Source of the DNA: Sipunculus nudus
Lineage: Eukaryota > Annelida > Sipuncula > Golfingiida > Sipunculidae
Length of the DNA: 64,000 nucleotides
Assembly (NCBI GenBank): GCA_026874595.1
Contig: CM049315.1
Span: 33,684,164 to 33,748,163, forward strand
Reading direction: 5' to 3'
Positions 28,901 to 41,370 of this stretch are shown one piece after another. Position 1 is the stretch's first letter, and every line of letters starts with the position of its first letter. Below the pieces are notes generated by a model. It was not told where the DNA came from. It did not search any database and was given only the letters and a program-made list of their open reading frames with translations. A program made the position numbers and the translations under genes.

Positions 28901-31900
28901 TTTTCTATGAACATACCAAAAATTAGGTCAGTATTGGGTATTATTTTGAAGTTATGGGCCAAAACATAATGCAATTTTTTTAAAAATCAGGAAATATATT
29001 TACTCACCTAACATAAGAATTGCTGAACCTAGAGACTTTTTTTTCAGGAATATAACTTTATTTAATCAAGATTCAATTGTTTACCCATAATTAGATCTGA
29101 ATTTTGCAAATTTTTCAATTATTAGCATAAATAAAAAATCAATACCTTAAATTTTGTCCAACTTTGGCACTGTTGATTTAATTTTCACAGCATATATACA
29201 TAAGGATTTAATCTTTTAAAATCTGAAATTTCAAAGAAATTGATTGGAAAGAATAGCTTTTATTCATGTTTTCATACACCATGTCAAGTGTTGTTTACAT
29301 CTAGCCCACCTAGTAGTACAGCCTTCATTTGCATTATGTAACCCACTCCAGGCAGCTTGCCTTGGCCCAGCTTGGCCACTACTAGCAGGCTTCCCCTCTG
29401 CCCTGCACCTAACCCCCCCCCCCCCCCAGCTGGTGCTTAAACTAGATGAATGTTATAATTTTCTGTATTTTATTTTATTCTTGGACATGCTACATTTTAC
29501 ATTTTGTATTGTACCACCAGGGTTACAATGATTAAAGTGTACATTTAATTGTGTCCACAAAGTGGTGTATTGCTATGAAAGTGTGGATGTTCATGGGATA
29601 AGTAATTCCTTACTTCAAAAGAGTAAAAACTTCACCAGGTGTGAAATTGACTATTAATTCCAGTAATAAATTAAAACTGGGATAGTAATTAGCACAATGA
29701 TATTGTTTGTCCCTCATTCAACCAACAGTGTGTATACTTTATTTGAAAGATGTTTTATTTATCAAATTTACTTTTATTTTATTTTGGTGAATAAAATTAA
29801 GCATGAACTAAAAACTCCAATGTGCAAAACTTTTTAATAGTGATTCAAGGAATATTCTTGTAGATGCCATGTTGTGGCATTATTTTCTTTTAAATTCAGT
29901 TTAAACATTTATGATTTAAAAATAATAAAATATTGTGTATACATAATATGACCCAATATGAGCTACACTCTGGATATATGATGATTGCAACTTTTGCAAC
30001 AATTCTAATATTTTAACTTATATTTTCAGGTTTTTTATTTAAAAATTTATAAAACCTGTAAATAAAAAAATGATTCAGATAAAAACTTCTTAATTGAAAA
30101 AGTGGATATGCTTAAAAAAATTGGATTATATATAAACTTAAATGCATTATTCCCTTGAAAGTGAAATAAAGGTATTAGTCCATTCTGTCCACTTGCCTGT
30201 CCATCTGTAAATTTTCATATGCATCACAGTATCTCAAAACTTTTACTGTTTTTCTTAATGACAGTCTTGTCAGAGTATAAGTTTGCAATCATATATTTAG
30301 AACTTTACTATAACCAAGTAGGAGGGCCCCTTTCCTCTTAGCTTTTCATATTCTTATATAAATGAAAAACATTACAATAGAATATTTCTACATCCACCTT
30401 CGTGCTGCCCTCACTTTTCCCTTATCCGAACCCCATCCCAAAGTCAGCCTCAGTAAGCAAGAACAAGATGAATCAGATTTATTCATACTTTAATATTTTG
30501 TATAGCTATTTGTCCATAGGTACCTATGTACATGCCAGAAATTATGTCAATTTTGTGTAATATGTAGACATAGTGGGCATCACAGTAATGTACCTTGTCA
30601 AGACTAAAGAGATATTGTGTCATACAGTCACAAATTCATAAATCACTTCATCAGCATAGTTAATCATAACATCATATCTGTCAAATTGAAAGCTTGCAGA
30701 CTACCATACACTTTAGATCCTTCAACAAATAGCCTTATCATCATTCTACTACTGCTTATTACTGCTGTCATTGCATTCATATTTGCTCAAATATATCACA
30801 ATTTTCAACCCCTCCTAAATAAATAAAAAATAAACCACTATAGTTGACTCTATTAATCCATCAGTCAGGTAATTTCATTTATCATTTACTCACATATTAC
30901 ATTACATTCCTTTATAATAGCCCAACATGTCCATGATATTCATAAGCTTTATCAACTCGATATAGTATCACAGTGGAGAAACATTTATAGTCAAATCACG
31001 ATCAGCTGAGCGCCGTGACCCATAGGTCCCTTGTTATTATTAGAATTTGGAAAAAATTTTGTTAGTTTATTCACATTTAACTAGACTGGCCAAGTCCATG
31101 AAATGGTTAAGACTTAATTGTTGCCTCTTACAGAGAAATCAAACATTCTCTCATGGTCTTGTAATGCTTAGTGCAGGTACTGCCACCTTGCGGCAAATTA
31201 TATATCTAATTACAACACATAGCTACGTGTATAGGTGCATTGAGTCACATATTATTTACTCATTTTAGTAGCGAGAAAAAATATTAATGCCCCGGCAGGG
31301 CTAACATTTAACCAACAGGAACCGCTAAATGTGTAATAAGTGTGTAATCTTTTAATACAGAAAAAAGTTCAGTCTTACATTAAACTTATAAATGGACCCT
31401 GATGAAAATCTTTTATCTTTTACATCATAATATTTTTGTTTTCAGAAATTTAAGTCATAGGGGTAATATATTCTGTAATTTGTGATAATTTCCAAAACAC
31501 ATAGGTATCATCATCTTTGTAACTGATGTTTTGTTGAGGGAGTGCAAACCAATTATCTCTTGGAATATCTCCTTAAGAGTTGTTTCACATCTCAGAATGA
31601 ACATGATGAGTTACTTAAACGCTATATCCACATGTTTTTGGAATTTTTTTTCAGCTGGAAGTTTATATGGTAGCATGATTTGCCAGAGGAATCTGATGAA
31701 TATACCTAAATGACAATAGGGGAGCAAAATACCTACCCTCTCCAGAATTTAGGTATCAAATTAATTGAAATTCTGAGAAAATAGTCTCTTTAACCCACTG
31801 ACAAGTGGTCATTGAGTCAGTAAGTCAGTGTAAATGGTCACAATAAAAACCAAGCCATATATGTCATTTAAACACTCAACATAATCAGTGAAAACAAAGA

Positions 31901-34900
31901 TGGCTAATCATGCATGAAATTATTATCTGTCTGATCATAACAAAGGGTCCAAAAACTGATTAAACATAATTTGGTTAAAAATTTTAAAAATTCATCAATC
32001 CCATATTACCAGTAGGTGGTCTCTTCCATTTGTAATTTTCTATGAAATTATACTGTACGATCTCCTGACCCAGGTCAGTAGAACAAATTATACTTTATAG
32101 TCAATATCAGCTTTCTAGGTCATCTGAATAACTTTTAAGTTTCTGTTACAGTATGGGAGGTGCCCTGGCTGTCCACATCTGTCAGCGTGGCTTGCTTCCC
32201 ACTGTTGCTGGACTAGCAGTCATTGACGTGGTTGAAGGCACAGCCATGGATGCCTTGTCTAGCATGCAGAGCTTCCTAAGAGGACGGCCATCTAGGTTTA
32301 AATCATTAGAAAATGCCATAGAATGGAGGTGAGGATGTCGTGTGTGTGTGTGTGTGTGTGTGTGTATAAATATCAATCAAATATAGATAAACCAGGTTTT
32401 ATTCCCTGATGTACCTGTTGATAACATACTGAAATTTTATATTATGAGTAACAGTTATTTTAATTATCAGTATTATAAGTATACACATAATATATTAAAT
32501 TTAATTGTATGGTAAAAGCAGTTCACTCTTTTGGAGTTTGAACCATACACACTGCTTTATTATTTTAATGTAAGTACAGATATTATACAAATCCACCAAC
32601 ATTTCCAGCTTATTTGTCATTACAAATTTGTAAACTTGCAGATTTGACAACAATTTCCATGATAACATGCATTGTGTTTGTGACAGGGCTTTATCACATG
32701 TACAAATTTTAAATATAAAAGTTGCATTTCTGTCTCACTTTTGTTTTTCCTAAATCTTTGTTTTCAGTGTGCGGACAGGTCAGATAAGAAACCTTGAGTC
32801 TGCCAAAGTGTCCATGGTTGGCCAGCTCAAAAGGTGGGATGTGTTTTATGTCTGTCTTACAACAGGTTTAGATTTTTCTGTTTGAGATCAGGTTATACCA
32901 GTGATCTCTGGCCACATATAGGTTATGGTTCCTATGAAATTCTATCTTAGGCATATCTAGGCTTGTAAATTAATTGCTTTTATTTATAAGTAATATTATT
33001 TAATAGGAAGTAACACTGCTTCCTTAAATTAGGTCAGCATGACCAGTTTTGTTATGAAAGATACAGCATAATTTAAGAAGTGAATTTAAATATTTCTCAA
33101 ACTGTGACATCATGAGAGGGAAACCTCATAGTACACAGTGAATGTGGTGATAATCATGTTTATATGCATACATGTAATGTCCATAGGTGTGTCAGAATGA
33201 ACACTGACACTCTAAAACCCATAACATATCCCCAACCATACTCAAGTGAGTCAAGTACAAAATGTACTACATGATTTCATATCCTTATCCATATATATGT
33301 CAAGGGAAGAATGAGAAACTGGGAAGATCCGAAATCTTCCTGAAATGAATGGGAATTCCCATTCTTCCCAAGGAAAATTTAGAACTCTAATTAATTAGAA
33401 TTCTAATTTTTCCTGGGAAGAAAGGGAATCATTTCATACTATCAACTGTTTCTCATTTTTCCTGGGACAATTGAGAATTCTTGTTTCCTGGGAAGAATGG
33501 GAATTCTCATATTTCCCAGCTTCTTATTCTCTGACAACTTAATCTCAAGAACCTGCCCTAGCTATTATTATTATAATAACGCAATAAAAAATGAAGAAAC
33601 TTGTATAATATATATCACTTATCTCAACTTGAAATTGTAGGCTTTATATTGTATTCACATAATTCTGTTTTATGCAAGTGTATATTCATCCTTTTAACTA
33701 CTTGAACAGCTTGGAATTAATGTGAAAGAAATATAATCAAATTTTCTTTCTGAAAAAGAAGTAAGATAAAAATAAAAAAAAGTGAATGAGTTAAAAGTTG
33801 CCATAAATGATTCGTCTTCTTCCCAGGATAAATGAGAATTCTCATTTTCCCAGGTTTGAATTTCAAAACTGAATTCCTGTCTCTTCCTGGAAAAATGAGA
33901 ATTCTCAATTTTTCCAGGACAGACTGGAATTCTCATTCTCAGGAATCATTACAAATCATCTCTTGATTTCCAGGGAAGATTCTGGATCTTCCGAGATTCT
34001 CATTCTACCCTCAACATATATATCAATATCCACAGCTATTACTGGTATATATGAGCAGAGTATAACATTTATTCTGTATTATAGGACAGATACTAATACT
34101 CCAGCAATTCAGGAGGTGTCTAAGCCATCAGTATCAACAGTAGATACCATTACAGAGGAGGAGGAAGACGGAGAAGAAGGAAGTGCTAAACATCACAAGG
34201 CAGATAACTCGTGTACAGATGATGCAGGATTCAAACACCCCTCAGAACAGGTATCAGTGCTCCCTCATATATCATATATCTTATATGATAAGAATTCCAT
34301 CAAATCTCGAGATTTATACACTTTGTTGAACAGGTAGCAGGATTCCCTCATATCTCAAAATTTAAACACCCCTCAGATCAGGTAACAGGATTCCCTGAAA
34401 TCTCAAGAATAAAACACCATTCAGAACAGGTACCAGGATTCCTTCATATCTCACAGTTAAAACACCCTTACACCAGTTATTATGATTCCCTTATATCTCA
34501 AGATTTAAACACCCCTCACAACAGGTAACATGATTCCCTTGTATCTCCGGATTTAAACACCCCTCAGGAAAGGTAACAGGATTCCCTCATATCTTCAGAT
34601 TTAAACACCCCTAACAACAGATAACAGGATTCCCTTATATCTCAAGATTTATACATCCTTCAGAACATTTAATCAGATTCCCTCAAATCTCCTGATTTAA
34701 ACACCCCTCAGAACAGATAGCAGGATACCCTTATATTTCAAGATTTAAACACCCCTCAGAATACGTAACAGGATTCCCTCATATCTAAAGATTTAAACAC
34801 CCCTGAAAACAACAGGATTCCCTCATATGTCAAGATTTTAACAGGTAACCAGATTTCCTCATGTCTCACAATTTAGACTTCCTCATATATAATGTTATAT

Positions 34901-37900
34901 AATAGAACTCCCTCATATCTCAAGATTTAAACACCACCTAGAACATGTAACAGCATTGCTCCTTACCTCAAAAAATGCTCCACAGAACAGGTACCGGGAC
35001 TTCCTTATATGTCAGTACTTAAACACCCACAAAACAGATAATAGTACTCACTCATATCCCAAGACTTAAGTATCCAGCAGACTTGTAAAAGGATTTCCTC
35101 ACATCTCAATAGGACTCCTCCAGATCTCAGGATTTAAATGTCTATTTTAATCATACTCCTATGAATAATCATTATGAATGTGTAAATATTTAATTTAAAT
35201 ACTCCTCTGGCTTTGGTTTTTGTCCCCCATTTCCTTGGAAGGAACAGGGGACATTGATTTGGGTTTGTCTGTCCGTAAGGTTTTCGTTTCCATGCAATAA
35301 CTTCCTAAATTTTATCCAATTTCATTCAGATTTGGGTACTTGATTGCTCTCATGCTTACCTTGGTTGGGATTGGTTTTGGAGTGTCTGTCTCATGAGAAA
35401 ATAATACAATATGGTATTTCATTTTTTATATGATGAATCAGCACATTTAGTTTCACTCATTTCCAACAGGTGTTACTAGCGGTGGACATAATATACTTTT
35501 TGCACTAACTGCCAGGTGCTGCCATGTTTTGAGCTTGGTTAAAACTATTTGTACTTACCACAGACTTTAAAATCATCCCAGACTTGAAGGCAAAAAGGGA
35601 GGACATAAATTTCTTGAATTTGCTGGTTTTGTAAGTGATGTGACATGACCAAGATTTACCAGGATTTCATGCTATATTGATAATGTAATGGCTATGTATA
35701 TATGTCATACAAGTCACACTTGATGAGTTCTGAATGTTCCAGGGCTCTTCGCAGTACACCTGGAGGATAGACCTGGCCAACACAGAAAACCATTGGACAG
35801 GTCAGTGTTTTATTACCTCTTAGATTATTAGATTTTGTAATATCCCATGCATCAGCTGGTAGGAATGATTTCAGAAAAACAATTTTACAAAAAAGGTTTT
35901 TTTATCCATGAGAACTGCATGTAATGGACATATTTGCTGTATCTGTGTCCAGAGAGCTGGCATCACAGGATTTGCTATGTGTAACAAGATTCATGCTTTT
36001 ACAGTTCTCAGCCTTAAGGGATAAGATAGCATTTTACTTAAAATGTTACTAGAGAAAAAAATATATTTATCATTCTTTGTCAATATAACATTCTTTTGCT
36101 TTTGCAAAAAATTACACAAAGACATGAATGATTAAAAAAAAACAAGGATAATGCTAGTTATTTTAAGAAAGTCAGTCACATATATTGTTAAATTAATATT
36201 GGACGTCATGCATTTATTCTATAAAAAAACAGCTGGTACATAGACTTATACGATAAACACACACCTAAAAACACATTAAAAATTTTCTGATAAATGTTCT
36301 TTCAGACTGGTTCCGAGGCCTGTCACAGATGTTTTTATCATGCACCCCACCAAAAATGCTGTTATTAGCTGGTGAGTTTAAGCTGGTAGTGATGGCTCCA
36401 GTATAGTAAAGTCTTTTTTGTTGCTGTGTATAATCTTGACCTTTGTGGCAAGACACAATGGTTAAAGTATCTATTGCGGCTACAAGTATTGGTTATAGTG
36501 AACTGTTATGCATGTTGTAAGGTTTTGGGAGGTTTGTGTTTGTTAAGCATGGCACTATGAGGCAAAGCTGATTATGAAGTATGAAGGCACAGTATGAAGT
36601 AGAGAACAGAACTTCTTTTAATCTGTTTGATGAATTTATGGAAGACTTATTTTGGTTGTTCTGTTTGATTCGATTTGCAAACTCATGACAGCAGCAGAAA
36701 AGATAGGAACTGTGAGAAACAATGTTCCTGAAGTGATTTTAATCACGCATTTAATTTTCACATGTTATAATTTATGGGTATGCCCATGAATTACCAGAGG
36801 TCTCCAAATTAAGTATGAGCGTATTTGCCAGGACAGCCAGTGGAATGGAGCTGTTTTTCATATAGAAATAAGATACCTTATTTTATAACTAGGCATGCAA
36901 ATTACCTGTACAACAGGTGGCTGCCAAGCAAGTGGATTAAGTTGATTTCTCACATTTGGAATTCTGTTTCTCAAATATTGTGAAAGGTAGGTGTATCACT
37001 GTTTATTTCCTTTTTTACAAGTTGAACAGACTTTCAAAAACTGTTGAGGTTTCACCTTTCATTACCTGTTGGCATGAGTAATTATCTATGTTTATCATTT
37101 ACAGGTGTGGATAGGTTAGACAAGGATTTAGCTGTTGGTCAAATGCAAGGTAAGTACATTTTTTAATTACCAATTCATTTTGTTTGATTTATAAATATGA
37201 GTACGCCTTTTTATGCAAATTAAGAATACCCCAATATATTTGAGAAAAAAAAAATATAATTACAGTCCTGCTGACTATCAATCATCTTAGATATGGAACT
37301 TAACCATTTTATCTTGATATTTGGGGTATGTATGATTTAGAGATGAATTTTGCTACTGTTCGGCTGGTTATAAAATGTGCAAGTCAGTATGAACTATAAG
37401 GGGTTAGTGATGTGCTATTTATAATTCATCTTCATTTTCAGGCAAGTTTCAGATGCAGGTTTTACCACATTGTGGCCATACAGTCCACGAAGATGTACCG
37501 GATAAGGTCAGTACCCTGTGGATATTTTATAGTTTTGTTTTATATAAGAAATTATCACATTGTATTTAATTAAATTAATATGCTCAGCTTACAGGGGACA
37601 TACCCTTGCATTTTTATCAACAATCACAAAAAATTTTTTCTTTATCAATATTTTACTTAAATTTCTTAAACAAACAGAGTATGAAGCACAGAGTGTCAGA
37701 GTACCCTACAACAATAGAGGTTTTGTTTGTAAAATATTCTCACATCAAAACATTGGATGAATTTATTGTGAACTGCAATGGTTTTCTGAATACCTACTTA
37801 CTGGTACAGCCTTATGAAGGAAACGTGATGTTGTTATAAGCTCCTGATAAAAATCATCAGAGGCTGTGATGTTAGAATATTTTACAGTCACTTTAAAATG

Positions 37901-39039
37901 GAAGAGTAAGGAAACAGTTTCCATTCTACAATACGTTTTATTTTTAACTGACTCCATATTCACCCATGCTGCGACTGAATTTGGCATGTTTGAATGCTTC
38001 ACTGCATCCAACATATAATCTGTTTACACAAAAAAATGGTTCCAATCAATCTGACACTATTATGATATTTAGCTGATGATATGGATGAACCTGTTTGGTT
38101 AGGAATACAGAAGTCCAGGTTTAGCTCATTATAACAATTAACTGTCGCCAATTTGATTGATTTGTTGCAGGTTGCTGATGCATTGGCTACTTTCTTAGTG
38201 AGACATAAGCTAGCAACCCCAACTGACAACATTAATAGGTAAGAAAGTTAAAACCGTTTGACATATTTGAGTGTTCCTGAAATACACTGTGGTTGGCTTC
38301 ATTTTCTAGAGGTTAAAATATCATGATCACCACCATACAGTTAACTACACATGTATCCCTTGTTGTATGAACTGTTTAATATGCTCACATAAATCTTTAC
38401 TATTTGAGAAGGATCAAGGGGACATCAAAGAAGTAGCAGTTCTTTTTAATTAAAGGCTGATGAAATAAAAGATATAATATTATTAAGATACCATATTATT
38501 CATAATATCTTTTACATAAAGATCATATAAAAGATATATGGTAATATTAATAATGTCAATAATTTTTGCAATGCTACAGGCTTAGATAATGTATATTTGA
38601 TGTTAGTGAGGCTACAATTTAAACAAACGTTCATCTTTTTAGTTGGAGCATCTTATTCACAAAGGTTTCATTTTTTAGATGATTTCCCTTTTGTGAATAT
38701 CGCAAATTTGAAACCCTCACGAATAAAGAGCCTACCACAGAAATTTAGATTTAACCTAACATGATGATGACACTAAGTAATAAAATAAAATTAATATTGG
38801 TGTACTGGTAAACAGTATTAATAGAATATTGTTTTACTTTTATTTGTGCGAGGCATTGTAAAGATTTAGAAAGGATTAACAGTAGTCCTGAAGCCCTGCC
38901 CCATTCTCAGGACTGTTCCTCAATTAGAAGTTCTGTAATTTAATCAAATTAAACGATTGAATAAACTAATCCTGACCACTACCAGTTATCAATATGAGAG
39001 CCTTAATCTTATTCTTTCAGAGTTTACCCAGGATGCTGA
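14029..39039 (+). CDS. PPME1: Protein phosphatase methylesterase 1, 15 exons, complete
   Basis: Exons: 14029-14093, 23498-23606, 24288-24380, 24740-24797, 26602-26653, 27590-27658, 32152-32328, 32768-32833, 34085-34250, 35743-35800, 36306-36371, 37105-37149, 37442-37506, 38171-38238, 39021-39039. Every junction is GT-AG with matching phase, and the product is 391 aa (human 386). PPME1 is an alpha/beta hydrolase that removes the methyl ester from the C-terminal Leu of the PP2A catalytic subunit. Visible: N-terminal SELHKKLQMSRLPP, KKDYSPVSWDKYFE, the HGGG loop, GHSMGG with nucleophile Ser149, Asp174 in VIDVVEG (25 residues on, as in human), the acidic EEEEDGEEG loop, QYTWRIDL, GWFRGL-like and AGVDRLDKDL, His354 in CGHTVHED, and the C-terminal YPGC. 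The Ser149 codon is split by intron 6. Exon 1 was placed by N-terminal similarity and exact phase fit. An upstream in-frame ATG at 14014 would add five residues. Confidence 0.97.
17634..18012. repeat. (TA)n followed by (GA)-rich tracts
   Basis: A long TA run (about 17634-17708) followed by purine-rich GAGA/GAAAG stretches to about 18005, with a partial internal duplication around CCTATATAATATTTATCCGA. It lies inside the Mutator-like element. Confidence 0.85.
18823..18962. repeat. Poly-G/C, (TA)n and (GA)n compound tract
   Basis: G-run, C-runs, then (TA)n about 18882-18932 and (GA)n about 18932-18962. It creates overlapping artificial frames on both strands. Confidence 0.9.
19531..20003. mobile_element. 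Short inverted-repeat element (family F), MITE-like
   Basis: The left end TTAAAGGGGCCCAATCACCTA mirrors the right end (reverse complement TTAAAGGTGCCCATTCACCTA). The 470-bp body (GTGACCTTTCTGCCTC, CATATATGCAACCTAC) recurs inverted at about 44590-44957. A related left end is seen near 9169. No coding frame is present. The superfamily is not assigned. Confidence 0.7.
20440..20866 (+). repeat. G/C-rich GGATCC-ended element (family C), interrupted copy
   Basis: CCAGGGGGTCC...CAGACCTGA.GACC...GGTTGGACC...AATCCTGGATC.GCCCCTG is shared with copies at 42029 and 46419. It is interrupted at 20607-20804 by a different short element. Confidence 0.65.
20607..20804. mobile_element. 198-bp inverted-repeat element nested in family C
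   Basis: The termini CAGGTCTTGACATTAAC and, as reverse complement of the right end, CAGGGCTCGACATTAAC match at 15 of 17 positions. The interior holds several CTTGCCC and GGGCAAG motifs, including TTGCCCGACTGGGCAAG. No open frame of interest. No clean target duplication could be read. Confidence 0.65.
21480..23130 (+). repeat. Direct and tandem repeats in PPME1 intron 1
   Basis: A block of about 150 bp beginning GTGAGC.TATGC with GGCAGGAGCTAGCATCACCAA at about 21472-21610 recurs at about 22338-22490. From 22490 to 23130 a roughly 273-bp unit (GCCGTGGG.TAA, GGTTTGACATGTCTGCCTAA, GGCGCCACCTACAT) occurs about 2.5 times. No gene is seen. Confidence 0.7.
22222..22263. repeat. Imperfect 42-bp palindrome
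   Basis: About 36 of 42 positions are self-complementary around four GTCTAGA-type motifs, so either strand could fold back. It lies between two direct repeats in PPME1 intron 1. Confidence 0.6.
24850..25255 (+). repeat. Hairpin-headed repeat, subfamily G, partial
   Basis: CTCAACTGACTGAAAGTCATCTGAGCTAC is followed by AACAGGGCACAAA.CGTAAC, CTTGG/TTGGAAACCTGAAA and ATTCTCAGAGC phrases shared with 51605-52554 and 58583-59300. It lies in PPME1 intron 4. Confidence 0.6.
25373..25460. repeat. (TA)n microsatellite in PPME1 intron 4
   Basis: Nearly pure TA, about 88 bp. Confidence 0.95.
25573..26580 (+). repeat. Interspersed repeat (family E), longer copy
   Basis: GACTGGCCCAGTCAATGAAATGG...GTGCCGGTACTGC...CTAATTAC at the left and a GCAGGGCTATGAGAAC phrase at the right resemble 31081-31300. 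A (TA)n run lies inside at about 25871-25952. Confidence 0.5.
25871..25952. repeat. (TA)n microsatellite
   Basis: Interrupted TA tract (AAAT and AGAT interruptions) in PPME1 intron 4. Confidence 0.95.
27876..31036 (+). repeat. Family A repeat, longest apparently complete copy
   Basis: The left hairpin AGCTCAGCTGACTATAAGTCATCTGAGCT (12 of 13 stem positions pair) is followed by GTCCGTCC runs. The right end is ATCAGCTGAGCG...GACCCATAGGTCCCTTGTT. An internal second copy of the 5' block begins near 28715 (TAGATGTCCCCAAAATCTCC), so the copy is itself composite. No transposase or reverse transcriptase is visible. It fills most of PPME1 intron 6. Confidence 0.7.
31081..31300 (+). repeat. Interspersed repeat (family E), short copy
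   Basis: GACTGGCCAAGTCCATGAAATGG, GTGCAGGTACTGCCA and GGCAGGGCTAACA resemble the copy at 25573. Confidence 0.5.
33299..34015. mobile_element. 717-bp element with long inverted ends beside PPME1 exon 9
   Basis: Left end GTCAAGGGAAGAATGAGAA and right end (reverse complement) GTTGAGGGTAGAATGAGAA continue to pair through GGAAGATCC. Inside are repeated palindromic blocks such as TCCTGGGAAGAATGGGAATT and GAGAATTCTCATT. ATATATAT flanks both sides and could be an 8-bp target duplication, but it is low-complexity. No protein is encoded; the two short minus-strand frames merely read the palindromic blocks. Confidence 0.65.
34230..35130 (+). repeat. 48-bp minisatellite derived from the PPME1 exon 9/intron 9 junction
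   Basis: Units read roughly TTTAAACACCCCTCAGAACAG followed by GTAACAGGATTCCCTCATAT and CTCAAGA. The first unit is the last about 20 bases of exon 9 plus its splice donor at 34251. Clear 48-bp spacing runs from 34313 through about 34790, then the units degrade. Several units retain a CAG|GTAAC or CAG|GTACC donor-like sequence. Confidence 0.85.
35207..35420 (+). repeat. Interspersed repeat (family D) with GTCCCCC head
   Basis: TTTTTGTCCCCC...GGGGACATTGATTTGGGTTTG then TCCGTAAGGTTTTCGTTTCC matches, in opposite orientation, 45575-45782. The head can form a GTCCCCC/GGGGAC hairpin. Confidence 0.7.
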
Positions 39040-41370
39040 GTGACTGATGCCCGTGCTGCTGTGAACAACGATGATAAAAGATGAAGACTGGACACTGTAC
39101 AAACATTTTTAATGATTCTCGAGTATCTGTTCAAAACAGAGCAAAGATGTGTGTAATTTAACAAAACAATCACATGAGGTGGATACTGTTGTCAGTGTAC
39201 ATGTTTCAATGTGTTAAGAAAACAGTCAAGTCCAGGTTATAAAGACAGCAAAGTCTCATGGTAGCACCCCGGGAAGAATGCCCAAGTGTAACGAAAACCT
39301 CGCTCATGTCAGGCAGACAATATAATGTGTGGATACGTCATGTTTGCTTGTTTGGTGATGTTTATTAAACCTTTTATATAAACATGCCAAGGTACACTTT
39401 TCAAGGCTGAATGTTGAAATCTTGAATTTAAGAAAATTAGAAAAGTTCTCAGAAGTTTGTACTGTTTTATGAAATGTAAAAAAAAGTCTATAAATCTGAT
39501 TTTGTGAAATTCATTGTAAAATCAGATGTAAATTATAAACTTTATTTATTGTACATCTAGCTGTAATAACTAATACAATGAACTCTACATGGCTTGGATG
39601 GTTGCGTGTGTTAGTGGATACAAATCAGACGAGGAGGTTTATAACAGTGAAGTACATAGCAGTATAACTCTTACAAAAATACAAATAACAGATATAAAAA
39701 TAAATTTTTGCTTAGTCTGTAAACAAGTGTTAATCATAGATGACCGTTTTGGCACGGAAACTCCGTTATAACAGTATTCTTAGTAAACCTCCCAGTTTAA
39801 AACAATTCCTTAAAGAGCGATGAGCATTGTATATCTGGGAGTATATGTACCCAATAGTAAGTAATATCAGTAGGGTATGGAGTATATTGATGTCAATTCC
39901 TTGGGTCATTTTCCCTCCCTTAAAGTTCTCCAAGTGTATTTGTTAACCTTTACAAGTCATAGTTTTTCAATATTAGTATGCAGCATGTACACTTAATCCG
40001 GTATATCACCTCAAAAATACAAAATCTTTCCCTTTATTATTTCCTACTAAAATATAAAACCGTTTTTAATTTTTTTTTATTAGAAACATATCTTTTAATG
40101 ATACATGGTGTTCATGACGACTTATTTTGTAAAAGTGAAGTTTGTTTAACTTATAACGGCATAAACACGACGAACATATTTGATATTGGCCAAGGGGTGT
40201 TGAGAGGTAGGGTTAACTGAATTTTTAGTTAAGTGAATAAATGTGGCTATTGTCTTTGGTCTTGCGTTACTCTTTTCTTTGAAGACCAGGCAGAGATGGG
40301 TAATGACTATGGGCATATAAACACGGCACATAAAAAAAGTGTTTTGAAACAACAGTTCGTTCAAAGCAACTCTCGCTCTCTTTCATATATTATATATATA
40401 GCAATGATAAAGCACCCTGCTCTGAAATTTTTAAAAGCATTACTTCCGTATGACAGCAACAGCAAGCAATGGACTTCTGCCGTTCTAAAAAAAAATAAAA
40501 GAATTAAGTGCATTTATAGGCCTATTCTCGCTCTCTCACACACGCACACACAATGCATGTGCAACTGCTCTCAACCTTTGAGGACCTCTAACTATTGATC
40601 AGTGTAGACAAACAGATTTTATTCAAATTTATTGCCTTTAAACATACGTGCACAAGGCGACTGACGTGCCATCCTTCAGTAATACAAATATATATCCGCG
40701 ATAAAACATAACGGACAATATATTGACGATGTCATTGCATGCATGTGTAAATATATGCAATAAAGTTTTTATACTGACCGTATTCAACCAAAGATAAATA
40801 AAATAGGAAAATTAATGAAAAACTTCATAATAAATTTGAAAATAATTATTTGAACAAACACGCATATGTAACAATCTTTCAGTTATCTTTTCAGAACGCC
40901 CCATAAATCTTTGTTCAATACATAGTTAACCGTGAAATTCAACATGGAAATGGAACTAGGAGAAACGCCAGTGTATTCGGAAATATGAACGAATATACAT
41001 CAGCTTGGATACAACCGTTTGATTAATTATTAATCTTTCGCATACGAAACAATACACAATATGTTTTATATAACCGAGATTTGACTTTGCACCAGTTATG
41101 GAAGAGACTATTGTGATAAGGGTCCATATGGATTATATTGACAACTTATTTCATGTATAAACACAGGCCGGATCTAATTGAGTTCCGTACGAGGATAAAG
41201 CAATTTAATTCCCGTTTTATAAAATGAGATTCCGGCTGAATTGAGTAAACGTAACATTTTAGTTGCAGCTGCATGGTGACATTCTTGGTGTTTCAGTTCT
41301 TTTCCGGACCTTGACACATGATCGGGCCATGTTGTATCCCTGCGTGTGCATGTCCCCTCTGAGCTTTTCT
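39040..41370. other. 3' UTR of PPME1 and intergenic spacer
   Basis: The first several hundred bases are probably the PPME1 3' UTR. Beyond it I see no exon or strong repeat. PPME1 and the next gene (minus strand) converge across this spacer. Confidence 0.55.
39699..39704 (+). promoter_or_regulatory. Candidate poly(A) signal of PPME1
   Basis: AATAAA about 660 nt after the PPME1 stop. Another AATAAA lies near 40235. The choice is uncertain. Confidence 0.3.

Noticed and set aside
33694-33936. Two overlapping minus-strand frames with repeated motifs
   Set aside because: The repetition comes from the palindromic blocks of the 717-bp element.
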